Source: Flavobacterium degerlachei (lineage in GTDB: Bacteria > Bacteroidota > Bacteroidia > Flavobacteriales > Flavobacteriaceae). Taken from it: a stretch of 64,000 nt of DNA. The stretch lies in the NCBI RefSeq assembly GCF_900106645.1, contig NZ_FNMV01000006.1, positions 62,001 through 126,000 on the forward strand, written 5' to 3'. The translations under genes were made by a program, and so were the position numbers. The notes beneath the pieces are model-generated. The model was not told where the DNA came from. It saw nothing but the letters and a program-made list of their open reading frames with translations, and did not search any database. The first letter of the stretch is position 1, and every line of letters begins with the position of its first letter. Below, piece by piece: positions 35,624 to 45,697 of the stretch.

Positions 35624-36652
35624 ATGGGATTTTTTGATTTCATGACCGAGGATATCGCGATAGACCTTGGTACCGCTAATACTTTAATCATACACAATGA
35701 CAAAGTAGTAATTGATAGTCCATCGATAGTTGCCCGCGATAGAATATCGGGTAAAATTATCGCTGTTGGTAAAGAAGCCAACTTGATGCAGGGAAAAACA
35801 CATGAGAACATTAAGACAATTAGGCCCTTGAAAGATGGTGTAATTGCTGATTTTGACGCGTCAGAAAAAATGATCAATATGTTTATCAAAAGCATACCTG
35901 CATTAAAAAAGAGAATGTTTACGCCAGCCCTTAGAATGGTGGTTTGCATCCCTTCTGGAATTACTGAGGTTGAAATGAGAGCGGTAAAAGAATCATGTGA
36001 AAGAGTAAATGGTAAAGAAGTTTATCTAATTCATGAGCCTATGGCAGCAGCTATTGGTATTGGTATCGATATTATGCAGCCTAAAGGAAACATGATTGTT
36101 GATATAGGTGGAGGAACAACTGAAATTGCGGTAATTGCATTAGGTGGAATTGTATGTGACAAGTCTGTAAAAATTGCCGGTGACGTTTTCACAAATGACA
36201 TAGTATATTATATGCGTACTCAACACAACCTTTTTGTTGGAGAAAGTACTGCAGAAAAAATAAAAATCCAAATTGGAGCAGCTATTGAAGACCTGGAGAC
36301 TCCTCCAGAGGACATGTCTGTACAAGGAAGAGATTTACTTACAGGAAAACCAAAACAAGTTGAGGTTTCTTACAGAGAAATAGCAAAAGCATTAGACAAA
36401 TCAATTCAACGAATTGAAGATGCAGTTATGGAAACTTTATCTCAAACCCCTCCTGAATTAGCAGCTGACATCTACAACACTGGAATTTATCTTGCAGGTG
36501 GTGGATCTATGTTAAGAGGACTAGACAAAAGAATCTCTCAAAAAACGGACTTACCTGTATATATAGCAGAAGATCCATTAAGAGCAGTAGTTCGTGGAAC
36601 AGGAATGGCGCTAAAAAACCTTGCTAAATTTAAAAGTATCTTAATAAAATAA
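35624..36652 (+). CDS. mreB: Rod shape-determining protein MreB
   Basis: Bacterial actin that guides the lateral wall synthesis complex along the inner membrane. The 342-aa product has DLGTANTLIIHNDKVV (phosphate 1), MVDIGGGTTEIAVIALGG-like phosphate 2 region (MIVDIGGGTTEIAVIALGG), HEPMAAAIGIGID and the adenosine motif GGGSMLRGLD. N-terminal residues MGFFDFMTEDIA can form the short amphipathic membrane helix. First gene of the mreBCD-mrdA-rodA elongasome operon. Confidence 0.97.
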   Translation: MGFFDFMTEDIAIDLGTANTLIIHNDKVVIDSPSIVARDRISGKIIAVGKEANLMQGKTHENIKTIRPLKDGVIADFDASEKMINMFIKSIPALKKRMFTPALRMVVCIPSGITEVEMRAVKESCERVNGKEVYLIHEPMAAAIGIGIDIMQPKGNMIVDIGGGTTEIAVIALGGIVCDKSVKIAGDVFTNDIVYYMRTQHNLFVGESTAEKIKIQIGAAIEDLETPPEDMSVQGRDLLTGKPKQVEVSYREIAKALDKSIQRIEDAVMETLSQTPPELAADIYNTGIYLAGGGSMLRGLDKRISQKTDLPVYIAEDPLRAVVRGTGMALKNLAKFKSILIK

Positions 36653-36710
36653 GATCTTTAGAATATTGCATACAAAGGTGTATCCTGAAACAAAATAATC
36701 AAATAAGAGA

Positions 36711-37535
36711 ATGCAGCAAATATTTAATTTTATATTCAAAAACAGTAGTAGACTACTGTTTTTGCTGTTATTATGCATTTCGTTTTTACTTACGATACAA
36801 GCACATTCTTACCATAAAAGCAAAATAATTAGTTCCGCTAATTTTTTAAGTGGTGGTGTTTACGAAAAAATCAACAATGTCAGCGAATATTTGAATTTGC
36901 GATCTCAAAACGATGCCTTGGCACTTGAAAATGCTAGGCTAAAAAGTATGCTTTTTAAGACCAAAGATTCTGCGGCAATAAAAAACTTTATGAATTTAAA
37001 GGTAGAATTACCTGAGGACGTAGTAGTGTCTAAAGTAATTCATAACTCATACAATGTTCATGAGAACTTTTTAACATTAAATTCAGGTTCTTTACAAGGC
37101 ATAAAACCCGATATGGGAGTTGTCAACAACTTAGGACTTGTGGGAATAATAGATAAGACATCTCCAAAATATTCGACAGTTATCAGCATTCTTAATGTAA
37201 GATCTCAAATCAACGCAAAAATTAAAAAATCAAACCATTTTGGTTCTTTAGTTTGGAATGGAAAAAGCACTGGCTTCGTTCAATTAATTGACGTTCCTAG
37301 ATTAGCATCTGTAAGAAAAGGAGACACTATAGTGACAGGAGGACAATCCGTTATCTTTCCCGAGAACATCAACATTGGTACAATTGAAAAAATTTACATA
37401 GACAATAAAACCAATTATTATACTTTAGATATAAAGCTTTTTAACGACATGACTAATTTGGGTCACGTCTATATCATAAAAAGCAAAGACCGCGACGAAC
37501 TTAATAATCTAGAAAAAGGAAAGAAGGATGAATAG
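36711..37535 (+). CDS. mreC: Rod shape-determining protein MreC
   Basis: The 274-aa elongasome scaffold has one N-terminal membrane helix (about 13-31), a coiled-coil stretch (about 55-75; LRSQNDALALENARLKSMLF) and a periplasmic double beta-barrel domain (VINSYN-like VSKVIHNSYNVHENFLTLN, GVVNNLGLVGIIDK, GGQSVIFPENINIGTIEKI). It couples MreB to PBP2. Overlaps mreD by 8 nt. Confidence 0.93.
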   Translation: MQQIFNFIFKNSSRLLFLLLLCISFLLTIQAHSYHKSKIISSANFLSGGVYEKINNVSEYLNLRSQNDALALENARLKSMLFKTKDSAAIKNFMNLKVELPEDVVVSKVIHNSYNVHENFLTLNSGSLQGIKPDMGVVNNLGLVGIIDKTSPKYSTVISILNVRSQINAKIKKSNHFGSLVWNGKSTGFVQLIDVPRLASVRKGDTIVTGGQSVIFPENINIGTIEKIYIDNKTNYYTLDIKLFNDMTNLGHVYIIKSKDRDELNNLEKGKKDE

Positions 37536-38034
37536 CACTTTGTTACTCAATATTTCTCGGTTTATTTTGTTATTGGCCGTTCAAATAGTTATATTCAACA
37601 ATATGAATTTTTTGGGATACATAATCCCATTACCATACATTCTATTTATAATACTATATCCTGTTAATGGAAATAGGTCTGGTCTATTATTAGCCAGTTT
37701 TCTGTTAGGTCTAACCATGGATTTATTTTCTAATTCTGGAGGAATTCATGCCACAGCTTGTTTAGTTTTGGCCTATGTACGACCTACAATATTTAAATTT
37801 TCTTTTGGTGTTAGTTATGAATACCAAACCATAAAATTAAATGATGTTTTAACACCTGAACGTTTTTCATTTATACTGATGTCAGTTGTTATTCATCATA
37901 TCACACTGTTCATCTTGGAAGCCTTCCAGGTCAGTTTCTTCTGGGACATCCTACTACGAACAGTTCTAAGTACAGTATTCACAATAATTAGTTGTATAAT
38001 CATAATATACCTTATTAAGCCCAATAAAAGATGA
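37528..38034 (+). CDS. mreD: Rod shape-determining protein MreD
   Basis: The 168-aa inner-membrane protein has five or six helices (for example FILLLAVQIVIFNNMNFLG and SGLLLASFLLGLTMDLFSNS). The sequence is weakly conserved, as usual for MreD; the call rests largely on topology and on its place between mreC and mrdA. Overlaps both neighbours (8 nt with mreC, 4 nt ATGA with mrdA), indicating translational coupling. Confidence 0.9.
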   Translation: MNSTLLLNISRFILLLAVQIVIFNNMNFLGYIIPLPYILFIILYPVNGNRSGLLLASFLLGLTMDLFSNSGGIHATACLVLAYVRPTIFKFSFGVSYEYQTIKLNDVLTPERFSFILMSVVIHHITLFILEAFQVSFFWDILLRTVLSTVFTIISCIIIIYLIKPNKR

Positions 38035-39962
38035 GAAAACTCCTGCTGCCTTCTATCATTATTGTTGCAGCATTATTGCTAGTGATACGGATTTTTTATT
38101 TGCAGGTTATAAATGATACCTTCAAATTAAAATCAGATAATAACGCGATCAAAATAAAATATGACTACCCTGAAAGAGGTTATATTTATGACAGAAACGG
38201 AAAGTTATTAGTAGCAAACCAGGCATCTTACGATATCATGGTAATTCCAAGAGAATTAAAAAATATCGATACATTAGAATTTTGCCAATTATTAAACATC
38301 ACAAAAGAGGACTTTATAAAAACTATAGCCAAAGCTAAGATTTATAGTCCCCGTTTGCCATCCGTTTTTTTACCCCAATTAAACAAAAGTGAATTTGCTG
38401 CTTTTCAAGAAAAAATAAGGAAATTTGAAGGTTTCTATGTCCAAAAACGTTCGTTACGTGATTATGAAGTAGATTTTGGAGCTAATGTATTTGGTGGTAT
38501 AACCCAAGTTAATGAAAAATTAATCGCTAAAAACCCTTATTACAATAGTGGTGATTTAATTGGGAGTCAAGGGGTCGAGGAAAGTTACGAAGAAGTGTTG
38601 CGTGGAATAAAAGGTGTTAAATACATTCAAAAAGACAAATACAATAGAGAAATAGGCTCGTACAAAAACGGTAAATACGACACTATAGCCGTACAAGGAG
38701 AAGACATCACCCTAACGCTGGATGCTGAGCTTCAAAAATATGGGCAACAGTTAATGATCAATAAAAGAGGTGGAATCGTAGCTATTGAGCCTAAAACAGG
38801 AGAAATATTAGCTCTTGTGACAGCTCCATCTTACGATCCTGGAATTCTAGTTGGAAGACAGCGTTCTAAAAACTATACATTATTGTACTACGATTCCATT
38901 GCAAAACCACTTTACGATCGAGGGTTACTAGCAGAATACCCTCCTGGCTCGCCTTTTAAAATACTAACAGGACTTATTGGGCTTCAAGAAGAAGTTGTCG
39001 ATGAGCAAACCTCGTTTATGTGTCATCATGGTTTTAGTTATGCAAGAGGAAGATTCATGAAGTGTCATGGTTTCGGCCCGCATCAATTAAACAATGGTAT
39101 TTACAATTCATGTAATACTTATTTTGCAAATGTTTACATGCGAACTATTAACAAATATGCAAAACCTGCCTATGCTGTTGATGTATGGAGCAATCATGTA
39201 AAAAGCTTCGGATTGGGTGATTTTATGGGATATGACTTGCCTACTGGAAAAAGAGGTAATATTCCAGATTCAAAAACATACAAACGTATTTACCCAAATG
39301 GAGGCTGGAGAAGCACAACTATAATTTCAAACTCTATAGGACAAGGTGAAGTTTTAATGACACCTATACAACTAGCCAATATGATGGCAACTGTTGCTAA
39401 TGAAGGATATTATTACACTCCTCACATGATCAAAAAAATAAAAGGAGCAAGCATTGACAAAAAATTCACTAAAAAGCATGTAACAACTATAGATAAAAAA
39501 TATTTCAAACCCATGATAAAGGGCTTGTTTGACGTTTATAATTTTGGAACAGCAAGCACGCTTCGTGTTGAAGGAATAGATATTTGTGGTAAAACTGGAA
39601 CGGCTGAAAATTTCGCTAAAATTGGAGGGAAAAGAGTCCAGCTTAAGGATCACTCCATTTTTGTTGCTTTTGCACCAAAGGACAACCCAAAAATTGCTAT
39701 TGCTATTCTTGTTGAAAACGGAGGTTTTGGAGCAACGATTGCAGGACCAATTGCCAGCTTGATGATCGAAAAATATTTGAGAAAAAAAATTACGCGAACT
39801 GATTTAGAAACCAGAGTTTTAAACATCAGTTTAAAAGATCGTTATGCAATCTTGGGCGGTATGAAGGAAGCAAGTGCTATTGAAACTACTCCCAAAGATC
39901 CTAACCTTAAAAAGACAACACAAAAAATAGACATAGCAGTAGATTCTACTACGCAAAATTAA
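38031..39962 (+). CDS. mrdA: Penicillin-binding protein 2 (elongation-specific transpeptidase)
   Basis: Class B PBP that crosslinks peptidoglycan during elongation. The 643-aa product has an N-terminal membrane helix (about 7-25), a dimerisation/pedestal region with YPERGYIYDRNGKLLVAN, and the transpeptidase domain. Catalytic motifs: Ser307-x-x-Lys310 (GSPFK), Ser360-Cys361-Asn362 and Lys521-Thr-Gly. A polar tail (about 615-643) is rich in Thr/Lys/Asp. Forms a synthase pair with RodA, encoded 17 nt downstream. Confidence 0.95.
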   Translation: MRKLLLPSIIIVAALLLVIRIFYLQVINDTFKLKSDNNAIKIKYDYPERGYIYDRNGKLLVANQASYDIMVIPRELKNIDTLEFCQLLNITKEDFIKTIAKAKIYSPRLPSVFLPQLNKSEFAAFQEKIRKFEGFYVQKRSLRDYEVDFGANVFGGITQVNEKLIAKNPYYNSGDLIGSQGVEESYEEVLRGIKGVKYIQKDKYNREIGSYKNGKYDTIAVQGEDITLTLDAELQKYGQQLMINKRGGIVAIEPKTGEILALVTAPSYDPGILVGRQRSKNYTLLYYDSIAKPLYDRGLLAEYPPGSPFKILTGLIGLQEEVVDEQTSFMCHHGFSYARGRFMKCHGFGPHQLNNGIYNSCNTYFANVYMRTINKYAKPAYAVDVWSNHVKSFGLGDFMGYDLPTGKRGNIPDSKTYKRIYPNGGWRSTTIISNSIGQGEVLMTPIQLANMMATVANEGYYYTPHMIKKIKGASIDKKFTKKHVTTIDKKYFKPMIKGLFDVYNFGTASTLRVEGIDICGKTGTAENFAKIGGKRVQLKDHSIFVAFAPKDNPKIAIAILVENGGFGATIAGPIASLMIEKYLRKKITRTDLETRVLNISLKDRYAILGGMKEASAIETTPKDPNLKKTTQKIDIAVDSTTQN

Positions 39963-39979
39963 TAAGAGATTCATTTCAA

Positions 39980-41215
39980 ATGAAAAACCAAAGCATAAAG
40001 AAAAACCTTGATTGGACCTGTATCATCATCTATAGCGCATTAGTAATAATGGGCTGGCTGAATATATACTCCTCCTCATTGTCTTCTGTAGAGGATACTT
40101 ATCAAAAACAGTTGATTTTTATATTATTGACCATTCCTTTAATTTTTATCATTCTGGGAATAGATGGGAAATTTTATGAAAAATATGCCAGTATCATTTT
40201 TGGAATTTCGCTATTATCATTGCTAGGATTATTTGTATTTGGAAAAACCATCGCAGGTCAAAGATGTTGGTATGCGATAGGAAGTTTTACAATCCAACCC
40301 TCTGAATTTGCAAAAGCAGCTACATCACTAGCTTTAGCTAAGTATTTAAGTGATTCACAGATCAACTTAAAAGAAGTTAATCGCCAAATACAGGTGCTTG
40401 CAATTGTATTTTTACCAGTTCTTCTTATTCTACCACAACCAGATCCTGGGAGTGCTTTAATATACAGTGTTTTCTTTATCGTGCTGTATAGAGAAGGTTT
40501 ACCAGCATGGTATATCTGGACTGGATTTATCACCATTTTACTATTTATGCTAACCCTATTATTAGAACCACAATATGTGATATTGATAGCTTTACTAGTA
40601 ATAACTATCGTCCATTTCAAATCAAGGTTATCAGACAGGAATATTGTTTTAAGCACTATTCTATTTGCCGTAATGTCAGGATTTGTTTTGTCTGTAAATT
40701 ATGTTTTTCAAAATGTTTTCAAACAACACCATCGTGATCGATTTAATATCTTATTAGGTAAAACAGTCGATTTAAAAGGAATTGGATACAACACTAACCA
40801 ATCTGAGATTGCTATTGGCTCTGGAGGATGGATAGGAAAGGGATTTCTTGAAGGAACTCAAACAAAAGGAGGATTTGTACCAGAACAGCACACGGATTAC
40901 ATCTTTACCACTGTAGGAGAAGAATGGGGATTTGCTGGTTCTTTAGTTGTAATCGCTTTATTTGTTGGTTTATTTCTTAGGGTAATTTATTTGGCAGAAA
41001 GACAAAAAACAAAATTCAGTAGGGTTTATGGATACTGCGTTGCCGGTATTTTATTTACACACTTCTTTGTGAATATCGCCATGGTTATTGGAATTTTCCC
41101 AACAATTGGTGTTCCATTACCATTCTTTTCTTACGGAGGATCTGGATTATGGGGATTTACTATTTTACTTTTTATCTTCCTAAAAATGGACGCCAATAAA
41201 GTAAACGAGTGGTAG
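39980..41215 (+). CDS. rodA: Peptidoglycan glycosyltransferase RodA
   Basis: SEDS-family polymerase that makes glycan strands with PBP2. The 411-aa product has about ten membrane helices, IQPSEFAKAATSLALAKYLS, LPQPDPGSALIY, GIGYNTNQSEIAIGSGGWIGKGF and EQHTDYIFTTVGEEWGFAGS, then the C-terminal GVPLPFFSYGGSGLW signature. Last gene of the operon; no clear terminator before the convergent nuclease gene. Confidence 0.95.
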   Translation: MKNQSIKKNLDWTCIIIYSALVIMGWLNIYSSSLSSVEDTYQKQLIFILLTIPLIFIILGIDGKFYEKYASIIFGISLLSLLGLFVFGKTIAGQRCWYAIGSFTIQPSEFAKAATSLALAKYLSDSQINLKEVNRQIQVLAIVFLPVLLILPQPDPGSALIYSVFFIVLYREGLPAWYIWTGFITILLFMLTLLLEPQYVILIALLVITIVHFKSRLSDRNIVLSTILFAVMSGFVLSVNYVFQNVFKQHHRDRFNILLGKTVDLKGIGYNTNQSEIAIGSGGWIGKGFLEGTQTKGGFVPEQHTDYIFTTVGEEWGFAGSLVVIALFVGLFLRVIYLAERQKTKFSRVYGYCVAGILFTHFFVNIAMVIGIFPTIGVPLPFFSYGGSGLWGFTILLFIFLKMDANKVNEW

Positions 41216-41238
41216 CAAAATATTATTAGATGTCAAAA

Positions 41239-42093
41239 TTAGTTAAAAAGCCATGCTATATAATCATTTCTCTTTTCTAAACTATTTTCAATTTTGTCTT
41301 CTAATTTAGGGAAAAAGTCAATTCCTGTCATTTTCTCTACGCTGTCAACAGAGACAACAAAATCATATAAAGGCTTATCACTGCTCTTGTTTGGAACTAA
41401 AAAAGCAATCATTTTATATTCACCGTTTGAATTGTCTAATACTATTTTAAAAAAGTACTTAGGTACAATAACCGCCTCATCACCTATTGTTCCCATTTTA
41501 TCACTTAAAACACCACCAGTGACAATATATAATCCATCATACATAGCCGCCCAATAACGTACTTTTTGCTCTAGTCTATTCCAAACTCCAGCATTAAAAT
41601 CATGGTTTTGTGGCGAAATATTTGATGTCAAAAAAGTATCATTATAAGCACTAATATCAAACCCCATATCACCCGCTGGACATAGATGGCCTTTGTCATA
41701 ACCTGATTTTCTGTAATTTCTCCAATCAGCTGAACCTGTTTTAACTTTAATATCTTCATTAAAATAGGGCCTTTGAAAATTATTCCTTTTCAAATAACTT
41801 TTCTTCAACTCGTAAGCAACCCATTCCGCCTGCTCTGCCTTTTCACTATATGATAATGAATAGTACTCATGCTTAATAATTTGACCCGTAGTAGAGGTCG
41901 GCGAGAAATCAAATGTTATAGCTTTATCTTTTGAAACATTTTCAAAACCCATATTAGAAGTCTCAACCTTCATACTATCCTTAATCCCTGAAAACGTATT
42001 AGAACTATCAGATTCTTTTTTACATGAAGAAAATAGTGTCAGACTAACCACCAAAAGTGAAGTGATAAACAACTGATTATTTTTCATTTTCAA
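41239..42093 (-). CDS. DNA/RNA non-specific endonuclease, lipoprotein
   Basis: The 284-aa product has a lipoprotein signal (SLTLFSSCKK; Cys near 24), a Ser-rich linker and an NUC1-type beta-beta-alpha-metal nuclease domain. The domain's motif is DKGHLCPAGDM (DRGH variant, with catalytic His) and the Mg2+-binding Asn lies in the NAGVWNRLEQKVR segment. Secreted, probably facing the periplasm or surface; nutrient or extracellular-DNA degradation is a reasonable role. ATG 42093 and ATG 42087 are both possible. Third gene of a group with the permease and the processing protease. Confidence 0.9.
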   Translation of the reverse strand: MKMKNNQLFITSLLVVSLTLFSSCKKESDSSNTFSGIKDSMKVETSNMGFENVSKDKAITFDFSPTSTTGQIIKHEYYSLSYSEKAEQAEWVAYELKKSYLKRNNFQRPYFNEDIKVKTGSADWRNYRKSGYDKGHLCPAGDMGFDISAYNDTFLTSNISPQNHDFNAGVWNRLEQKVRYWAAMYDGLYIVTGGVLSDKMGTIGDEAVIVPKYFFKIVLDNSNGEYKMIAFLVPNKSSDKPLYDFVVSVDSVEKMTGIDFFPKLEDKIENSLEKRNDYIAWLFN

Positions 42094-42117
42094 AATATTA
42101 AAGTTAATAAATCTGAA

Positions 42118-43224
42118 TTATTCTTTTACATCAAGTGCGTCGCGCAATGCATTCCCCATCATCATAAAAGCTAATGTTAACAGCATTATTGCAACACCCG
42201 GAACCATTGCCAAATAGGGTTTCCCAAGAATAATATAACTGTAGTGATCTTTTATAATACTTCCCCAACTAGGTATTGGAGGTTGGGCACCTAAACCCAA
42301 AAAACTCAATCCACTCTCTACTAATATGGCTGACGCAAAATTTGCCGCCGATATAACAATTACCGGTGCCATAATATTAGGCAGAATATGATTGAATATA
42401 ATTCTAAAATCACCAAAACCAAGTGCTCTTGCAGCAGTTACATATTGCATCTCCTTAACACTGATAACCTGACCCCTAACCACACGTGCCACTTCGACCC
42501 ACATAGTTAAACCAACAGCTACGAAAACTTGCCAAAACCCTTTGCCAAGAGCCAAAGTAATCGCTATAACCAAAAGAAGCGTAGGAATAGACCAAATAAT
42601 ATTGACAAGCCACATAATCAATGCATCGACTTTCCCTCCAAAATAGCCACCAATTGCGCCAAAAAAGATTCCTACAATTAAGGATATCAAAACTGCCACT
42701 ATCCCAATGGAAATAGAAACTCTAGACCCAATCAACATTCTACTTAGCAAGTCCCTTCCGTACTTATCTGTTCCAAGGTAAAATGTTCGTTTCTTAATCA
42801 AATCCTGCTCAACCGACGCAATGGATTCTTTTCCCGAAAAGGCTCCCAAATCAAGCTGTTTCACGATTTTCAATGAGGGTTCATCGGAATATTCTACATA
42901 CTCGATGGTATTACCCATGATTTTGTAACTTTCAATTGCAACCTCGGTAACTGTATTAGGGAAGCCAAGAAAATAATTTGAAAAAGACTTTTCAGGTCTA
43001 CCATCTAATGGAATGGATAACATTTCTACACTAAAACCAGGTGGTTTTGAATGAATCGATAAATGCATCTGATTTGCATTCACTGAATTATCCGGCGCTA
43101 AAATATAAGCGAAGATGGAAATAAAGAGCAAAATTAGGATAAACCCAAAACTAAAAACGCCCCAAAAATTCTTTTTGAATTTATGGAGCGCAATAGCTGT
43201 TAAAGATTGTGTGGTATTATTCAT
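42118..43224 (-). CDS. ABC transporter permease, DppC/OppC-type
   Basis: The 368-aa inner-membrane protein has one N-terminal helix (about 22-45), a soluble insertion (about 50-140, longer than usual in DppC), then five helices. The binding-protein-dependent permease signature is present: YVTAARALGFGDFRIIFNHI with the EAA loop, and YLGTDKYGRDLLSRMLIGSR. It is an orphan: no DppB, ATPase or solute-binding protein adjoins. It is 24 nt upstream of the nuclease gene and 16 nt downstream of the protease gene. Confidence 0.9.
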   Translation of the reverse strand: MNNTTQSLTAIALHKFKKNFWGVFSFGFILILLFISIFAYILAPDNSVNANQMHLSIHSKPPGFSVEMLSIPLDGRPEKSFSNYFLGFPNTVTEVAIESYKIMGNTIEYVEYSDEPSLKIVKQLDLGAFSGKESIASVEQDLIKKRTFYLGTDKYGRDLLSRMLIGSRVSISIGIVAVLISLIVGIFFGAIGGYFGGKVDALIMWLVNIIWSIPTLLLVIAITLALGKGFWQVFVAVGLTMWVEVARVVRGQVISVKEMQYVTAARALGFGDFRIIFNHILPNIMAPVIVISAANFASAILVESGLSFLGLGAQPPIPSWGSIIKDHYSYIILGKPYLAMVPGVAIMLLTLAFMMMGNALRDALDVKE

Positions 43225-43240
43225 GTATAGTAGGCTACAC

Positions 43241-45493
43241 TTATGATTTAGCTAGTTTTTCTTTTTTTATTTTAGCTGGAAGGTCTTTTTTATAACCGAC
43301 TGTAGCTTGCAAATCATCCAAAACATTTAATGCTTCTTCAACATAAACATCTTTAGACAAACTTTCATGCCATCTGTCTCGCTTTTCTTTTAAAACACTA
43401 TCCTTAGTAGTTTCCACTACCTCGTAAGGCAATGAAGCAAACTGCAAAGCATTTTTATATTTTGAAATAGGTCTATATTTTTTTGCCGCTTCTTCAATTG
43501 AATTTTGAGCAGTTTTAAACTTTTCCATGTTCAAACTATAGGTATTCTCTTCACTGCGACTATCAATCCATTTTGCATTCTCCTCAATCAATTTAAATTG
43601 TGGGTTTTGCTCGATACGTTTTTTACTGTTCACAATTGCTTTACTAAAATTAGTTGTTTTATCCCAAACAGTATAAGCAGCTGGTTCAATTTTATCCCAT
43701 GGCATTGCATTATCAATATCACGTTCTCCCATTTTTAAATAGGCATATCTATCTGGCATTACAATATCACTACTAACTCCTTCTAATTGAGTAGAACCAC
43801 CATTGATTCTGTAAAATTTTTGAGTTGTAGTTTTTAAAGCACCTAAGTCACCTACGTCACTACTACGTACAAATTGATTCAAATCAATTACATTTTGTAC
43901 ACTTCCCTTACCATAGGTTTGTTTACTACCTATGATAATTCCTCTTTTATAATCCTGAATCGCAGCAGCCAATATTTCTGATGCCGAAGCTGAGAAACTA
44001 TTCACCATAATTACTAATGGACCATCCCATTCAATCTTTTTGTCCCTATCAAACAGCACTTCTTTTTTTCTACCTGCTGATTTTATTTGCACAATTGGAC
44101 CTTGTTCTATAAATAATCCAGCAATGTCTACAACAGTTGAAAGAGAACCACCCCCATCATCACGAACATCTAAGACAATTCCATTCACACCTGCTTTTTT
44201 CAATCTTTCAACTTCTAAAGCGATGTCTTTACCTGCATCTCTTCCATCTCTGTTTTCAAAATCAATATAAAACTTAGGTAAATAAATCACCCCATATTTT
44301 AATCCGTTTTTGTTTACAACACTAGATTTAGCGTAAGTTTCTTCAATTTCAACAATATCTCTTATTATAGATATAATTTTAATTGTACCATCCACTTTTT
44401 TTACGGTAAGACGAACTTCAGAACCTTTAGGCCCTTTAATTTTTTTTACAACATCATCAAGACGCATCCCAACAACATCCACAGCCTGCCCATTTCCTTG
44501 TGCTACTTTCATCACCAAATCCCCTGCTTCAAGCTGTTTTCCTCTCCAAGCTGGTCCTCCAGAAATAAGTTCTGAAATTTCAGTGAAATCATTTTTCTTT
44601 TGAAGACGAGCTCCAATCCCTTCTAATTTCCCGCTCATGCTAACATCAAAACGTTCTTTTTCTTCAGGTGCAAAATAATTTGTATGCGGATCAAAACGAG
44701 TAGTGATAGAGTTTATATAAACTGAAAACCAGTCATCTCTATCTAAATCATTCATAAAACCAAAATACTCATCTAATGATTTTTTAGCGTTATCACGTGT
44801 TTCCTTTTCTAACTCTGCAAAACTTTTAGCTTTATCATTATCAGCCTGATCTTTTACTTTATCAATTTTAGATTCGCTTAAATTTTCAGCTTCGCTGTCA
44901 GAAGACAAGCTATCCTCTTCAACTTTACCTTTATTTTCTTGGATTTTCAAACGTTCTGTCAGTGAAGACAAAGTAGACAGTTTAATTTGCTTTCTCCATC
45001 TTTCAGTAAGTTCAGCAAGGTTTTTGGAATAAGGTGCTTTTTCATAATCAGTATTAAAGCTCTCATCTACTGTATAGTCAAATGGAGTTGCTAAAATTCC
45101 CTTATATATCTTTTTACTTTCCTCCATTCTTTTCATCAAACGGTCGTATGTCAGACTAAAAAATGTCAAATCTTTATTCAATAATTGATCGTCTAATTCA
45201 GTTTCAAACTTTGAAAATTCATCAATATCTGATTGTAAGAAAAATCGTTTTGAAGGATCTAGAGCTTGAATATAATCCTTGTATATACCTTTCGAAAATG
45301 TATCGTCTATAGTAGCTGGATCATAATGCCCTTTTTCAATAACAAAAGTCAATAACTCTAACAGCAACTTGTCTTTATCAGGATTAGAATCTACTCCCGA
45401 TTTCATTTTAAATGCAAATAATGTTACCGATAAAGCAACAATTGCAAGAAGTATTTTATAATTTCTTTTCATAAAGTTAATAATTGTATTCAT
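43241..45493 (-). CDS. Carboxy-terminal processing protease (Tsp/Prc, S41)
   Basis: Periplasmic protease that trims or degrades proteins from their C-terminus. The 750-aa product has an N-terminal membrane anchor/signal (NYKILLAIVALSVTLFAFKM), a Tsp N-terminal domain (about 40-240), PDZ (about 285-370; SMSGKLEGIGARLQ, GPAWRGKQLEAGDLV) and the S41 catalytic core with Ser near 505 (SFSASASEI) and Lys near 529 (TYGKGSVQ). A charged insertion near 190-225 and a long C-terminal domain follow. ATG 45472 (MKRNYK) is an alternative start. First gene of the three-gene leftward group. Confidence 0.93.
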   Translation of the reverse strand: MNTIINFMKRNYKILLAIVALSVTLFAFKMKSGVDSNPDKDKLLLELLTFVIEKGHYDPATIDDTFSKGIYKDYIQALDPSKRFFLQSDIDEFSKFETELDDQLLNKDLTFFSLTYDRLMKRMEESKKIYKGILATPFDYTVDESFNTDYEKAPYSKNLAELTERWRKQIKLSTLSSLTERLKIQENKGKVEEDSLSSDSEAENLSESKIDKVKDQADNDKAKSFAELEKETRDNAKKSLDEYFGFMNDLDRDDWFSVYINSITTRFDPHTNYFAPEEKERFDVSMSGKLEGIGARLQKKNDFTEISELISGGPAWRGKQLEAGDLVMKVAQGNGQAVDVVGMRLDDVVKKIKGPKGSEVRLTVKKVDGTIKIISIIRDIVEIEETYAKSSVVNKNGLKYGVIYLPKFYIDFENRDGRDAGKDIALEVERLKKAGVNGIVLDVRDDGGGSLSTVVDIAGLFIEQGPIVQIKSAGRKKEVLFDRDKKIEWDGPLVIMVNSFSASASEILAAAIQDYKRGIIIGSKQTYGKGSVQNVIDLNQFVRSSDVGDLGALKTTTQKFYRINGGSTQLEGVSSDIVMPDRYAYLKMGERDIDNAMPWDKIEPAAYTVWDKTTNFSKAIVNSKKRIEQNPQFKLIEENAKWIDSRSEENTYSLNMEKFKTAQNSIEEAAKKYRPISKYKNALQFASLPYEVVETTKDSVLKEKRDRWHESLSKDVYVEEALNVLDDLQATVGYKKDLPAKIKKEKLAKS

Positions 45494-45697
45494 CCAAATT
45501 TTTAAACTAATGTACGGTAAAAATTATGCCAACGTTTGCGGGCTCCACATAAATTTTTGTTAAAGATATAAAATTGTTTTTTTTGTTTTGGCTTTAATCT
45601 ATCAAGTTAATATAATTTGTTTTCTTTGTTACAAATATGCTTCGTTGCGTAATTTATATTTTCCTTTACAACATAAATCCGACTAAAAAATACAATA

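Noticed and set aside
41239..45493. Defence or toxin-secretion island (protease, permease, nuclease)
   Set aside because: The nuclease is an ordinary secreted lipoprotein, no immunity gene is seen, and base composition matches the surroundings; a housekeeping group is simpler.
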